A stretch of DNA of 64,000 nucleotides from Limimaricola sp. G21655-S1 (GCF_027213785.1 NZ_JAPWGO010000016.1:1-64000), one strand, 5' to 3'. Counted from the stretch's first letter, positions 49,133-61,335 are shown. The notes: generated by a model not told the origin, from the sequence alone. Made by a program: numbers and translations.

Positions 49133-49351
49133 GAAGTGTCCCTTCTGGCTGCGAGCTGTGGGTCTGGCCCCGGTTCTGCCGCAACGGCAGCAGGCGATCA
49201 AGGCCGTCGCCGTCTATGTATACAACGGCACACAAATGTCCAGATGCGGCCGCCTCGCGTTTCGCGCACGTCGCTCTCGCGGCGGCTTGATTGGCAAGGA
49301 GGGGCGGAACCGCTTAGACCGGACAGGGTAATTTCGGATTGGAGAGAAGGC

Positions 49352-50043
<692 letters not shown>

Positions 50044-50047
<4 letters not shown>

Positions 50048-50937
50048 CGGCGGGCTGCCTTCCACCGGTTGTGCACCCAGAACCATTGTCCGGGATCGCG
50101 CCTCACCCGCGTCTCGAGCCGGGCGGTCGCCTCGCGCATCATGTCGAGCGGTGCGTCATGTGGAATCGGGGCCTCGACCGCCACATCGAATGAGATGCCG
50201 TCGGCGCGACGGGTGCCGTAATACGGCACGAGCAGCGCATCGAAGCGCCGCGCAAGCTCGGCGGCGGTCAGCGCGGTGCGGGCGGGCCGACCCAGGAAAT
50301 CGATCTCGACGCCACCGCGGTCGTGCAGGTCGAACAGGATCGTCGCCATGCCGCCCGCCTTGAGATGGCGCAGGAACCCGGTCAGACCGCGACGCCCTTT
50401 TGCGAAAACCGGCCCCGACACGTCCTGCATCGTCGCCGCGTAGTGGTCGTTGACGAAGCGGTTCGACATTTCGCGATAGAGCCCGCCGATGTCGTAGCCC
50501 ATGCCGGTGAGCACGCGCCGGGGCGCTTCGTGATTGCCGAAATGCCCGGTGACGAAGATCACCGGACGGCCTTCGGCGCGGGCACGCGCAACCGCTTCCA
50601 TGCCATCGGATTGCTGCGGTTCGGAGGGCAGGGCGCGGGCGAACTCGGCTCCCGAGTAGTTCTCGATCAGGGTACGCCCGAGATTGTCGCAGACCGCGCG
50701 CGCAAGGGTGGCGCGGCGCTCGGGTGCGAGGTCGGGCCAGATCAGCGCGAGATTTGCGCTGGCGCGGCGGCGATAGCCCGCGAGGGGTCCGATCGCGCGC
50801 GCGGTGAGCGCCCCCATCGCTGCGACGCGCCGCTCGTAGGGCAGGGCCATCACGGTGCCGATCGCGGCACGCAGGGCCAGATCGACCGCCCGATCGGCGG
50901 GGCCACGCCCCGAGGGTCTTGCCGTGTCGCCTGCCAT
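50044..50937 (-). CDS. LpxL/HtrB-like acyltransferase
   Basis: About 297 residues. Lysophospholipid/lipid A acyltransferase superfamily: the catalytic HX4E motif is GHFGNHEAP, with the DLHDRGGVEIDFLGRPA segment (substrate-binding loop) after it. Likely adds a secondary acyl chain to lipid A at the inner membrane. Start: ATG 50937 follows ggagcggcc; ATG 50976 and TTG 51000 are in frame upstream but lack ribosome sites. Confidence 0.85.
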
Positions 50938-51018
50938 GGCCGCTCCGCTATCCTGACGCTGCCCCTCATTGGCCATAGGACGGGGAGGGCCGAAAGCCAA
51001 GATGCGCCCCGCGAGGCA

Positions 51019-52089
51019 CTAGCCCATGGCGTCGTCGGGTTCCGGCGAGACGAGCGTGATTTCGCCGGCATCGGCGGCGGCGCGTATGGCGCCGGTGATC
51101 TCGCTCATCGCCGCCTCGGCCTCGATCAGGCGAATCTCGCCGCGTTCGGCGATCTCGTCTCGCAGCCCTTGGGCCATGCGTTGCGAGATGTTGTCGAGCA
51201 GATGCGCGGCGGCGGTGGCGAAACCGCCGCCCTGGGCCAGTGCCGCCGCGAGAGCGGTGATCAGCACCGGTTGTTCGATCCGGCGCAATATGGCCGGTGC
51301 GTCCGAAGCCGCGAGCCGGTCGGGAATGTCGCCGAAGGTGAAGATGGATCGGCGTACATCGCGCGCGAAATCGGGATCATCGGCCTCGAGACCGTCCAGC
51401 ACGGTGTCGCGTGTGGCGCTGCCGCTGGAATTGAGGATTTCGCCCAGCCGGTCGGGTGCCGGATCTGCGAAGGCATGGTGCGCCGGGCGGCAATGCTCGG
51501 TTGCCAAGGCCGCGCCGATCCGCTCGACTGCGTCGGGTGCGATGGTCGAGGTCTGCGACATCGCATGGGTGATCCGGCGGGCCCGTTCCCCCGGTAGCAA
51601 TCCAAGCAGTTCCGCAGCCTTGGCGACCGGCAGCTTCGACAGGGTGACCGCCGCGATCTCTGCGCATTCGCCGGTCATCAGCGGTACCAGATCGGGGCAG
51701 GGCAGCGCCGTCAGTCGCGCCCATGAATCGTCGCTAGAGGGCGGTCCGGTCTCGGCCCGCAACCGCGCCGCCGTCGCCGGGCTGATCCGTCCGTCGAGCG
51801 CGGCCAGAACCCCGTCCATGCCGCGTGGTGCAGCGAGGCCCAGCCCTTCGATGCGGTCGGAGAATTCCGCCGCCACGGCGGCCAGCGTCGTACGATCGAC
51901 GAGGCGAAGGGCCCCCAGTTCGCGAGTCAGGCTGATCTGCACCTCCTCCGGCAAGGCGGCCAGATCGAGCTTGCGCCCCTCGGCGATCGCCAGTTGCACC
52001 ACCATCGCGGCCTTGCGACGACGACTCAGGTCGCGGCTGCCGCTGACCGGGCGAGCCCCGGCAGGATCTATGGGCTGGGGGGCTGACAC
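51019..52089 (-). CDS. Divergent FliG-family protein (flagellar motor switch-like)
   Basis: 356 residues from GTG 52089 (aggaga, 8-base spacing). N-terminal RRRKAAMVVQLAIAEGRKLDL and C-terminal SIFTFGDIPDRL, NISQRMAQGLRDEIAERGEI match the FliG three-domain rotor protein. The middle-domain EHPQ motif, where FliM binds, is not preserved (TGECAEIAAVTLSKLP instead). No other flagellar gene is in the window. It could be the working FliG of a divergent flagellum or a paralogue with another role; family membership is fairly sure, function is not. Confidence 0.75.
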   Translation of the reverse strand: MSAPQPIDPAGARPVSGSRDLSRRRKAAMVVQLAIAEGRKLDLAALPEEVQISLTRELGALRLVDRTTLAAVAAEFSDRIEGLGLAAPRGMDGVLAALDGRISPATAARLRAETGPPSSDDSWARLTALPCPDLVPLMTGECAEIAAVTLSKLPVAKAAELLGLLPGERARRITHAMSQTSTIAPDAVERIGAALATEHCRPAHHAFADPAPDRLGEILNSSGSATRDTVLDGLEADDPDFARDVRRSIFTFGDIPDRLAASDAPAILRRIEQPVLITALAAALAQGGGFATAAAHLLDNISQRMAQGLRDEIAERGEIRLIEAEAAMSEITGAIRAAADAGEITLVSPEPDDAMG

Positions 52090-52447
52090 GGATGCGGTCT
52101 CCTGATGCGGTCGGTTCGAACGTCATAGAAGATCTGGGTAAACAGGTGGTTCTCAGTTCGTTCCAAAGATGACCCCGAGTCATGATGTCCCGAAGGTTCT
52201 CGACGATGTCGCCATTTCAGGCGAAATAGGCCACGGCGCTATCGAAGTGTTCAGATCCGTAGTGTAATCCACTTGAGGTGAAGCAATTCCCGACCGATAC
52301 TGTATGTATTGGGCAAGTTCGTTTATGCAGTCTGAAGTCGCGTTTCCGAGGTCTTGTCCGGGAGGCTCGTCCTGGGGAGGACTGAAGATCGAACTTGGCA
52401 CGATGAGCGGACCGATCGCGACCATGCAGCTGGAACGGGTCCATTAA
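52090..52447. other. Intergenic region upstream of LuxR-type gene and FliG-like gene
   Basis: About 360 bases between divergent genes, somewhat richer in A+T than the surroundings. It should hold both promoters. I looked for a lux-box-type palindrome and found none convincing. A short minus-strand frame (52180-52425) lacks any domain or ribosome site. Confidence 0.45.
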
Positions 52448-53047
52448 ATGAGCGTCTCGATCGATAGCGAGCTGCTCGGTCGCTTGGCGCCGGTTGGTCA
52501 CTACCTTGCCTTGCGGATCGGCTTCGCGTTCCCGCTCGAAGAATATAACAACCTGCCTCAGCCCTGGATCGACCTCTATACGTCCGAGCGGTTCCTGCTC
52601 GACGATCCGGCGATCCGTTGGGCCTATGCCAACGAGGGGATCGCGCGCTGGAGCGCGCTCGACGACCCGCTCGGCATCTTCGCGAAGGCCTGGCGGCTGG
52701 GGCTGCGTCACGGCGCGGTCGCGTCGGTCTCGGACGAGGAGAGCGGGCTGCGCTCCTACGGCATCTTCTTGCGCGAGGACCGCGAGTTCAGCGATCGCGA
52801 ACTGGGCGTGCTGCACGGCATGTTGCTGACCCTGCATGAGAGGGCGGCACCGCCGACCAACCTGACGCAAGCCGAGATCGAGGTGCTGCGGATGGTCAAG
52901 AACGGCTACCGGCTCAAGCAGATCGCCCATGCGCTGGGCGTGACCGAGGGGGCGATCAAGCAGCGCCTGAAGAATGCCCGGACGAAGCTCGGCGCCTCGA
53001 CGGCCACGCAGGCCGCGACACTGGCCTCGGGCTTCGGCCTGATCTGA
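52448..53047 (+). CDS. LuxR-family transcriptional regulator with autoinducer-binding-like domain
   Basis: 199 residues, shorter than typical LuxR/TraR (about 235-250). The N-terminal half has the ligand-pocket pattern PWIDLYTSERFLLDDPAIRW (the Trp, Tyr, Asp-Pro, Trp positions known from TraR), and the C-terminal helix-turn-helix reads LTQAEIEVLRMVKNGYRLKQIAHALGVTEGAIKQRLKNARTKLG. It probably senses an acyl-homoserine lactone or related signal. No luxI-type synthase is in the window, so it may be a solo receptor. A hairpin terminator follows. Confidence 0.87.
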   Translation: MSVSIDSELLGRLAPVGHYLALRIGFAFPLEEYNNLPQPWIDLYTSERFLLDDPAIRWAYANEGIARWSALDDPLGIFAKAWRLGLRHGAVASVSDEESGLRSYGIFLREDREFSDRELGVLHGMLLTLHERAAPPTNLTQAEIEVLRMVKNGYRLKQIAHALGVTEGAIKQRLKNARTKLGASTATQAATLASGFGLI

Positions 53048-53052
53048 AGAAG

Positions 53053-53080
53053 GCGGCGGGCCGAAGCCCGCCGCATGAGG
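53053..53080. terminator. Hairpin between convergent luxR-type gene and purB
   Basis: Stem gcggcgggc with gcccgccgc around cgaa (about 53053-53074). The T-tract is weak on the plus strand; it may serve both genes. Confidence 0.65.
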
Positions 53081-53082
53081 CT

Positions 53083-54384
<1,302 letters not shown>

Positions 54385-54499
54385 CGGCGCTCTCTTCGAT
54401 CGGGGAAGGGTACGCCGGGGTCATAGGGGCATGGGGACGGGCGCACAAGGTCGCCGGATGACCCGGCGGCACTGTCCGCGCGCCCCCAACTGCGAAGGG

Positions 54500-55354
54500 T
54501 CAGATTCCGGGGATCACCGGGCCCAGCGCCGCGCCATGCGCGCCCAGTGTCAGGATCACCCCCGCCACCGCGGCGCTGTTGGATCGCTTGCGCAGTCCCG
54601 GCAGGGACAGCCCGAGAATGCTGCGCGGCCGACGCTCGGCCAGTGCCTCGTCCTTGGTGGGCTCCAGCGCCTCGCGGATGCGCTGCATCTCCTCGACCAT
54701 GGGATGCGCGGCCGCCGGCATGTCGTTGGCCGGCCGTACCCGCTCGGCCGTGGTGCGCAGCTTCGGCCGCTCGGTGCGGTAGCTCGGGCGCTCGGGCCGG
54801 CGCGGTCGCAGCGGGCGTGTTTCCGGCACTTCGGGCGCCAGTTCCGAGACCTGCTCCGCGGTCTCGGCATCGAAGCGGGCCAGCATCCGGTCGATCTCGT
54901 GCTCGGTGGCATGCAGCCCGGGCCGGGCCGGGTCGAGACCGGGCAACTCGTCGATCATCGCGTCGATCATCTCGACGCTGGCCGCGCGGGGGCTGGTCTT
55001 CCACAGCATCCGGTCGGACATGAAGCGCGCGTTGATCCGGTCGGCGAGCAGCCGGGTGATCGTGCCTTGGTGGCTCGCGATGCCGACCTGGCAATCACCG
55101 CTCTCGGCGGCGCCGACGCCGATCGACAGGCAGGCGGCGTACCGGCCGGGAAGCATCTGGGTGTAGGCGAGGATGATGCGGGCATTGTCGAGGTCGAAGA
55201 CAGCGACGTCCTCGTGATCCCAGTTCAACCCGCAATCGCGGGCAGGACCGTCGTTGAGCGCCGTGCGCAGGTCGTCGACCAGGTTGGGGAAGTCGAGTTC
55301 GGGAGCGGCGCGGAACAGAAGCTGGGCAACGGTACTGGTGATCGGGTCTGGCAT
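54500..55354 (-). CDS. Conserved-looking protein of unknown function
   Basis: 284 residues from ATG 55354 (ttggaga ribosome site). An N-terminal globular part (about 1-150; WDHEDVAVFDLDNARIILAY, CQVGIASHQGTITRLLADRI) is followed by an Arg/Pro-rich linker ([19 protein letters not shown]) and a hydrophobic C-terminal end (AAVAGVILTLGAHGAALGPV) that may be a membrane anchor. I do not recognise the family. Codon use is like its neighbours. An in-frame start 54 bases upstream is possible. Confidence 0.75.
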   Translation of the reverse strand: MPDPITSTVAQLLFRAAPELDFPNLVDDLRTALNDGPARDCGLNWDHEDVAVFDLDNARIILAYTQMLPGRYAACLSIGVGAAESGDCQVGIASHQGTITRLLADRINARFMSDRMLWKTSPRAASVEMIDAMIDELPGLDPARPGLHATEHEIDRMLARFDAETAEQVSELAPEVPETRPLRPRRPERPSYRTERPKLRTTAERVRPANDMPAAAHPMVEEMQRIREALEPTKDEALAERRPRSILGLSLPGLRKRSNSAAVAGVILTLGAHGAALGPVIPGI

Positions 55355-55544
55355 GGACCGGTCTCCAAGATGAGTCGGCACGTGGGCCGCGTGAGTGGTT
55401 CCTTTCATCCATGTTTAGGAATTGTGTTCCCGCTGAGCGCGAACCGGGGAATTAGCAAGATCGCGACGCTGGAACTGCCCTCTCACCGCCGCAATTCGGC
55501 CCCGATACGTGGCGTCAGGCGCCGCCTTGTCGCTCGACCCGGCG

Positions 55545-55580
55545 CGATCGCAACGCAAACGGGGCGCCGATTGGCGCCCC
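55545..55580 (-). terminator. Rho-independent terminator of glnA
   Basis: Perfect stem ggggcgcc (55561-55568) with ggcgcccc (55573-55580); read on the minus strand it is followed by GTTTGCGTTG. It sits 30 bases after the glnA stop. Confidence 0.85.
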
Positions 55581-55609
55581 GCATGGTCTTGAAATGGCGG
55601 CTGAAACGA

Positions 55610-57016
55610 TCAGCAGCTGTAGTAGAGCTTGTACTCGACCGGGTGCGGCGTGTGCTCGTAGGCGTAGACCTCTTCCCACTTGAGCGCCATGTAGCCTTCG
55701 AGCTGGTCGCGGGTGAACACGTCACCGGCAAGCAGGAACTCGTGATCGGCTTCCAGCGCCTCGAGCGCCTCGCGCAGCGAACCACAGACCGTCGGGATCT
55801 GCGCCAGCTCTTCGGGCGGCAGGTCGTAGAGGTCCTTGTCCGAGGACGGGCCCGGATCGATCTTGTTCTTGATGCCGTCGAGGCCGGCCATCAGCAGCGC
55901 CGAGAAGGCGAGGTAGGGGTTCGCGGCCGGGTCGGGGAAACGGGCCTCGACGCGCTTGGCCTTCGGGCTTTCCGACCACGGGATCCGGACGCAGCCCGAG
56001 CGGTTGCGAGCCGAGTAGGCGCGCAGCACCGGGGCTTCGAAGCCCGGGATCAGGCGCTTGTAGCTGTTGGTGGTCGGGTTGGTGATCGCGTTGAGCGCCT
56101 TGGCGTGCTTCAGGATGCCGCCGATGAAGTAGAGCGCTTCCTGGCTCAGATCGGCATACTTGTCGCCGGCGAAGAGCGGCTTGCCGTCCTTCCAGATCGA
56201 CATGTTGACGTGCATGCCCGAGCCGTTGTCGCCCGAGATCGGCTTCGGCATGAAGGTCGCCGACTTGCCGTAGGCCTGGGCCACGTTGTGGATCACGTAT
56301 TTGTACTTCTGGATCTCGTCGGCCTGATGCGTCAGCGTGCCGAAGATCAGGCCCAGCTCGTGCTGGCACGACGCCACCTCATGGTGGTGCTTGTCGACCT
56401 TCATGCCCATGCGCTTCATGGTCGAGAGCATCTCGCCGCGCATGTCCTGCGCGTCGTCGATCGGGTTGACCGGGAAGTAGCCGCCCTTGACGCCCGGACG
56501 ATGGCCGGTGTTGCCGACCTCGTACTCGGTGTCGGTGTTCCAGGCGCCGTCGATCGCGTCGACCGAGAAGGAGACCTTGTTCGAGGTCACGGCGAAGCGG
56601 ACGTCGTCGAAAATGAAGAACTCGGCCTCGGGGCCCATATAGGCGGTGTCGCCGATGCCGCTCGACTTCAGGTAGGCTTCGGCCTTCAACGCGGTGCCGC
56701 GCGGGTCGCGGTCATAGGGCTCGCCGGTGTCGGGCTCGACCACGGTGCAGTGGAGGCACAGCGTCTTCTCGGCGTAGAACGGGTCGATATAGGCGCTGTC
56801 ATTGGCGGGCATCAGCTTCATGTCGGACTGGTCGATCGACTTCCAGCCGGCGATCGAGGAGCCGTCGAACATGAAGCCTTCTTCGAGGAAGTCCTCGTCG
56901 ACGAGGTCGGCGACCACGGTGACGTGCTGCAGCTTGCCCTTGGGGTCGGTGAAACGGATGTCGACGTATTCGACCTCCTCGTCCTTCATCATCTTCAGAA
57001 GCTTGGAGCTGTCCAT
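55610..57016 (-). CDS. glnA: Glutamine synthetase type I
   Basis: 468 residues. It condenses glutamate and ammonia with ATP. Landmarks: [54 protein letters not shown]. Tyr397 in [11 protein letters not shown] is the conserved adenylylation site, so activity is expected to be controlled by GlnE/PII. It lies 62 bases downstream of glnB, the usual alphaproteobacterial glnBA operon. Confidence 0.98.
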   Translation of the reverse strand: MDSSKLLKMMKDEEVEYVDIRFTDPKGKLQHVTVVADLVDEDFLEEGFMFDGSSIAGWKSIDQSDMKLMPANDSAYIDPFYAEKTLCLHCTVVEPDTGEPYDRDPRGTALKAEAYLKSSGIGDTAYMGPEAEFFIFDDVRFAVTSNKVSFSVDAIDGAWNTDTEYEVGNTGHRPGVKGGYFPVNPIDDAQDMRGEMLSTMKRMGMKVDKHHHEVASCQHELGLIFGTLTHQADEIQKYKYVIHNVAQAYGKSATFMPKPISGDNGSGMHVNMSIWKDGKPLFAGDKYADLSQEALYFIGGILKHAKALNAITNPTTNSYKRLIPGFEAPVLRAYSARNRSGCVRIPWSESPKAKRVEARFPDPAANPYLAFSALLMAGLDGIKNKIDPGPSSDKDLYDLPPEELAQIPTVCGSLREALEALEADHEFLLAGDVFTRDQLEGYMALKWEEVYAYEHTPHPVEYKLYYSC

Positions 57017-57078
57017 CTCAATGCTTTCCTTGTTTATCTCGTGTTCGTGAAAAGGGGTCGCCCCCCGCGGCGCGCGAC

Positions 57079-57531
<453 letters not shown>

Positions 57532-57629
57532 CTAAAATTTGTGCATAATGGGTGTATTCGATGCAGTTTGAAAATTCTTGCCCGGCCGACACCCCGGAAA
57601 CCGCTCGTTCCGTGAGCAGTCTCGACGGA

Positions 57630-59111
57630 ATGGCGGTTCTGACTGCCAGTGAAATGCGCGATGCAGAGGCGCGGGCCGTCTCGGCCGGCACACCGGGCGC
57701 GGTGCTCATGGAACGGGCGGGGGCTGCCGTGATTGCCGCGCTGTTCGAGTATTGGCCGCAGCTCTCATCCGGAGGGCGCGTCTGCGTGCTGTGCGGGCCG
57801 GGCGGCAATGGCGGTGACGGCTATGCGGTGGCAAGGCAGTTGGCAATGCGCGGCTGGACGGTCCGGCTTCACGCGCTGGCCCCGGCGCGTCATGCGGATG
57901 CCGCCGGGCAGGCGCGGCTTTGGTCGGAAATGGGGGCCATCGAGGAGTGGAACCGGGCAGGGGAGTCGGTCGAGGCAGCCGACCTCGTGATCGACGCGCT
58001 GTTCGGCATCGGGCTTGCGCGGCCGCTCGGCCCCGAGTTCGACCGGGTGCTGAAGGCCGGGGCGCAGCGGGTGCTGGCGATCGACCTGCCATCCGGCCTG
58101 TGTTCCGACAGCGGGCGCGTGATCGGCGAGCGATGCTTCGACGCCGATCTCACGGTGAGCTTTCATACACCGAAGTGCGGCCATATTCTTGCTGAAGGCC
58201 CGGCCCGTTGCGGCACGCTGGATATTCGCGGCATCGGCCTCCCGGAGGAGGGCGGGAGCGTCAGGCTGACCCGCAGACCTGAGCGGTTCGGCAAGCGCGC
58301 AGGTCACAAATACGGTCACGGCCACGCGCTGGTGCTGTCCGGCGGGGTTGGGCGCGGCGGCGCGGCGCGCATGGCGGCTCGGGCCGCGCTCAGGAGCGGT
58401 GCGGGGCTGGTGACGCTGGCCTGCCCGCCCGCGGCCCTGCAGGAAAACGCGGCCCGGCTGGACGCGATCATGCTGCGGTCGCTGCGGAATGCGGAGGCGC
58501 TGGAGCAATTGCTGGAGGATTCCAGGCTGAACGCGCTTCTGCTCGGCCCGGGTCTCGGGACCGGCATGCGCGAAGGCGAACTGGTGGGGCGGGCGCTTGC
58601 GGCGGGGCGGTCAACGGTGCTCGACGCCGACGCGCTCACGCTCTTGGCCGGGGATGCGGCTTTGCGGGCTGCGCTGCACGAGGGATGCCTGCTCACGCCG
58701 CATGATGGCGAATTCGCGCGTCTGGTGCCTGACATCGCCAATCGCATGAGGGGGCCGGTCGCAAGCGGCCCGGCCTACTCGCGGCTCGATGCGGCGCGCG
58801 AGGCGGCGGGGCGGTTGGACTGCACGGTGCTGCTCAAGGGGCCGGATACGGTGATCGCGGCACCCGATGGGCGCGCGGTGATCAATGCCGCGGTTCATGG
58901 TCGCTCCGCGCCATGGCTTGCTACAGCAGGAGCGGGCGACGTGTTGGCCGGGATCGCGGCGGGGCTGATGGCACGCGGCCGCGACGGTTTCGCCGCGGGG
59001 CAGGAGGCGGCGTGGCTGCATGTCGAGGCGGCGCGCCGTTTCGGCCCGGGGCTGATCGCCGAGGACCTGCCCGAGATGCTGCCCGCCGTGATGCGCGAAA
59101 TGGGACTTTGA
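57630..59111 (+). CDS. nnr: Bifunctional NAD(P)HX epimerase/dehydratase
   Basis: 493 residues. N-terminal YjeF_N epimerase domain (about 1-215; LTASEMRDAEARAV, LCGPGGNGGDGYAVARQL, AIDLPSGLCSDSG) and C-terminal ADP-dependent dehydratase domain (about 225-490; KYGHGHALVLSGGVGRGGAARMAARAAL, LLLGPGLGTG, TPHDGEFARL, ATAGAGDVLAGIAAGLMARG). It repairs hydrated NADH/NADPH. ATG 57630 gives the usual N-terminus; GTG 57612 and ATG 57552 are in-frame alternatives. The gene is divergent from glnB. Confidence 0.93.
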   Translation: MAVLTASEMRDAEARAVSAGTPGAVLMERAGAAVIAALFEYWPQLSSGGRVCVLCGPGGNGGDGYAVARQLAMRGWTVRLHALAPARHADAAGQARLWSEMGAIEEWNRAGESVEAADLVIDALFGIGLARPLGPEFDRVLKAGAQRVLAIDLPSGLCSDSGRVIGERCFDADLTVSFHTPKCGHILAEGPARCGTLDIRGIGLPEEGGSVRLTRRPERFGKRAGHKYGHGHALVLSGGVGRGGAARMAARAALRSGAGLVTLACPPAALQENAARLDAIMLRSLRNAEALEQLLEDSRLNALLLGPGLGTGMREGELVGRALAAGRSTVLDADALTLLAGDAALRAALHEGCLLTPHDGEFARLVPDIANRMRGPVASGPAYSRLDAAREAAGRLDCTVLLKGPDTVIAAPDGRAVINAAVHGRSAPWLATAGAGDVLAGIAAGLMARGRDGFAAGQEAAWLHVEAARRFGPGLIAEDLPEMLPAVMREMGL

Positions 59112-59215
59112 GGCCGCTGCGGCAGTCGGCATTTTTTCCCGTGGCGCGCCGCTTCGGGCTTTGCTAGACAACGCCGAGATTTCCGGGGGGCCGTTCCGCT
59201 CCCCATGAGAGACAT

Positions 59216-59300
59216 GCGGGTGTGGCGGAACTGGTAGACGCACCAGATTTAGGTTCTGGCGCCGCAAGGCGTGGGGGTTCGAGTCCCTTCACCCGCACCA
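59216..59300 (+). tRNA. tRNA-Leu (anticodon TAG)
   Basis: 85 bases with CCA. Acceptor GCGGGTG pairs with CACCCGC; anticodon stem CCAGA/TCTGG with loop TTTAGGT gives TAG; a long variable arm (cgccgcaaggcg) marks a class II tRNA; T loop GGTTCGAGTCC. It lies just upstream of tig. Confidence 0.97.
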
Positions 59301-59328
59301 AGAAACACGACTGAGAAAAGGACGACAG

Positions 59329-60657
59329 ATGCAGGTCACCGAGACCCTCAACGACGGCCTCAAGCGCGGCTACAAGATCACGCTGCCCGCCGCCGAACTG
59401 GACGCCAAGGTCCAGGAAAAGCTGGTCGAAGCCCAGCCCGAGGTCGCCATGAAGGGCTTCCGCAAGGGCAAGGTGCCGCTGTCGCTGCTGAAAAAGCAGT
59501 TCGGCCCGCGCGTGCTCGGCGAAGCCATGCAGGAGAGCATCGACGGTGCGCTGTCGAACCACCTCGAGGAAAGCGGCGATCGCCCGGCGATGCAGCCCGA
59601 GGTGAAGATGGCCAATGACGACTGGAAGGAAGGCGACGACGTCGAAGTCACCGTCTCCTACGAGAAGCTGCCCGAGATCCCCGAGACCGATTTCTCCGAC
59701 ATCTCGATCGAGCGGCTGAAGGTCTCGGCCGACGATGCCGCGATCGACGAGGCGCTGGGCAACCTCGCCGAGACCGCGCAGAACTTCGAGGACAAGGACG
59801 GCGAGGCCGAAGAGGGCGATCAGGTCGTGATCGACTTCACCGGCAAGATCGACGGCGAAGCCTTCGAGGGCGGCGCTGCCGAGGACTATCCGCTGGTGCT
59901 CGGCTCGAACTCCTTCATCCCCGGCTTCGAGGATGGCCTCAAGGGCGTGAAGGCCGGCGACGAGAAGAACGTCGAGGTCAACTTCCCCGAGGACTACCAG
60001 GCCCAGAACCTCGCCGGCAAAGCCGCGGTGTTCGAGTGCAAGGTCAAGGCGGTGAAGGCCCCGCAGAAGGCCGAGATCGACGACGAGCTCGCGAAGAAGT
60101 TCGGCGCCGAGGATCTCGCCGCGCTGAAGGCGCAGATCGCCGAGCGTCTCGAGGCCGAGTATTCGGGTGCCTCGCGTGCTGTCGCCAAGCGCAAGCTGCT
60201 CGACATCCTCGACGAGAAGGTCTCGTTCGACCTGCCGCCGTCGCTCGTCGAGGCCGAGGCGAACCAGATCGCGCATCAGCTCTACCACGAGGAGCACCCC
60301 GAGGATCACGGCCACGACCACGGCAAGATCGAGCCGACCGAGGAGCACACAAAGCTCGCCGAGCGTCGCGTGAAGCTTGGCCTGTTGCTGGCCGAGATCG
60401 GCCAGAAGGCCGATGTGAAGGTCACCGACCAGGAGCTGACGCAGGCGATCCTCAACCAGGCGCGCCAGTATCGTGGCCAGGAGCGGCAGTTCTTCGAATT
60501 CGTGCAGAACAACCCGCAGATGCGCCAGCAGATCCAGGCCCCGATCTTCGAGGACAAGGTCATCGACCATATCTTCGAGCAGGCCAAGGTCGAGGAGAAG
60601 GAAGTCTCCAAGGACGATCTGCAAAAGGCCGTCGAGGCGCTCGACGACGAGGCCTGA
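59329..60657 (+). CDS. tig: Trigger factor
   Basis: 442 residues. Ribosome-bound chaperone with peptidyl-prolyl isomerase activity. The ribosome-docking loop GFRKGKVP is at 43-50; the FKBP-type domain (about 155-240) has [16 protein letters not shown] and FIPGFEDGL; the C-terminal chaperone arms follow, with a His/Glu-rich stretch ([13 protein letters not shown]) that is not a usual family feature. A terminator follows. Confidence 0.97.
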   Translation: MQVTETLNDGLKRGYKITLPAAELDAKVQEKLVEAQPEVAMKGFRKGKVPLSLLKKQFGPRVLGEAMQESIDGALSNHLEESGDRPAMQPEVKMANDDWKEGDDVEVTVSYEKLPEIPETDFSDISIERLKVSADDAAIDEALGNLAETAQNFEDKDGEAEEGDQVVIDFTGKIDGEAFEGGAAEDYPLVLGSNSFIPGFEDGLKGVKAGDEKNVEVNFPEDYQAQNLAGKAAVFECKVKAVKAPQKAEIDDELAKKFGAEDLAALKAQIAERLEAEYSGASRAVAKRKLLDILDEKVSFDLPPSLVEAEANQIAHQLYHEEHPEDHGHDHGKIEPTEEHTKLAERRVKLGLLLAEIGQKADVKVTDQELTQAILNQARQYRGQERQFFEFVQNNPQMRQQIQAPIFEDKVIDHIFEQAKVEEKEVSKDDLQKAVEALDDEA

Positions 60658-60681
60658 GCCTCTCGATCGGACCCGGACTAG

Positions 60682-60715
60682 AAAAGGGCCGCCCCTTGGG
60701 GGCGGCCCTTGCCGT
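60682..60715 (+). terminator. Terminator of tig
   Basis: Stem aagggccgcccc (60684-60695) with ggggcggccctt (60699-60710), loop ttg, 12 perfect pairs, then gccgttt. Placed between convergent genes, so it may serve both. Confidence 0.85.
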
Positions 60716-60738
60716 TTCCGCGCCCGATGCCGGGCGCC

Positions 60739-61236
60739 TCAGCTATAGGCGCCGGCCGAGTAGGTCAGCTCGTAGCTGTGGCTGTAGACCTCGAACACGA
60801 TGCCGAACGGATCCTCGACGTAGCACATGCGGTAGGGCTTTTCGCCCGGGAAGTATTCGCGGATCGGCATCCGCTGCTTGCCGCCGGCGGCGACGATCCG
60901 TTCGACCAAGCCTTCGACATCCGGGTCCTGGATCGCGAAGTGAAAGGTGCCGTGACGGCGGAAATCGAGATTGTCATCGGGGGCGCGGTTGCCATCCATT
61001 TCGAACAGCTCGAGCCCGATCCGGTCGGCCGTGGCCATATGTGCGATCCGCAGCCGATTCCAGCCGGGCCCGAACACGTCCGTGCACATGCGGCCGATAT
61101 CGCTGTCATCCTCGACCACTTCGGTCGGCTCCATGATCACGTAAAGGCCGAGTACATCACGGTAGAAGGTCAGCGCGGCGTCGAGATCCGGCACCGACAG
61201 GCCGATATGCGAAAAGCTTCTGGGATAGGGCGTCAT
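60739..61236 (-). CDS. VOC (glyoxalase/dioxygenase-fold) family protein
   Basis: 165 residues with two beta-alpha-beta modules. Candidate metal ligands in the usual VOC positions: His10 (FSHIGLSVPDLDAAL), Glu near GLELFEMDG, His in HGTFHFAIQD and Glu in FGIVFEVYSHS. Probably an enzyme or binding protein for a small carbonyl or aromatic compound; the exact reaction is not clear. Divergent from a LysR-type regulator 100 bases away, which suggests that regulator controls it. Confidence 0.88.
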   Translation of the reverse strand: MTPYPRSFSHIGLSVPDLDAALTFYRDVLGLYVIMEPTEVVEDDSDIGRMCTDVFGPGWNRLRIAHMATADRIGLELFEMDGNRAPDDNLDFRRHGTFHFAIQDPDVEGLVERIVAAGGKQRMPIREYFPGEKPYRMCYVEDPFGIVFEVYSHSYELTYSAGAYS

Positions 61237-61292
61237 TCATGTCTCCATCGAAAGGCATGAGAGGTAGTTAGGCTTGTCTACAGCGTTTGAAA

Positions 61293-61321
61293 AATTATCA
61301 TTCGAGATGGTTTTGATAACT
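61293..61321. promoter_or_regulatory. Candidate LysR-type operator between VOC and LysR genes
   Basis: Inverted repeat TTATCA (61295-61300) and TGATAA (61314-61319) separated by 13 bases, in an AT-rich gap between the divergent genes. The symmetry and T-N11-A-like spacing fit a LysR binding site 17 bases before the regulator's ATG. Confidence 0.55.
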
Positions 61322-61335
61322 TATAGTGATGATGC

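Noticed and set aside
52090-52447. Lux box upstream of the LuxR-type gene
   Set aside because: No 18-20 base palindrome with the expected CTG...CAG ends could be found.
59164-60624. 486-codon minus-strand frame opposite trigger factor
   Set aside because: Leu/Val/Asp-rich shadow of tig; trigger factor motifs are unmistakable on the plus strand.
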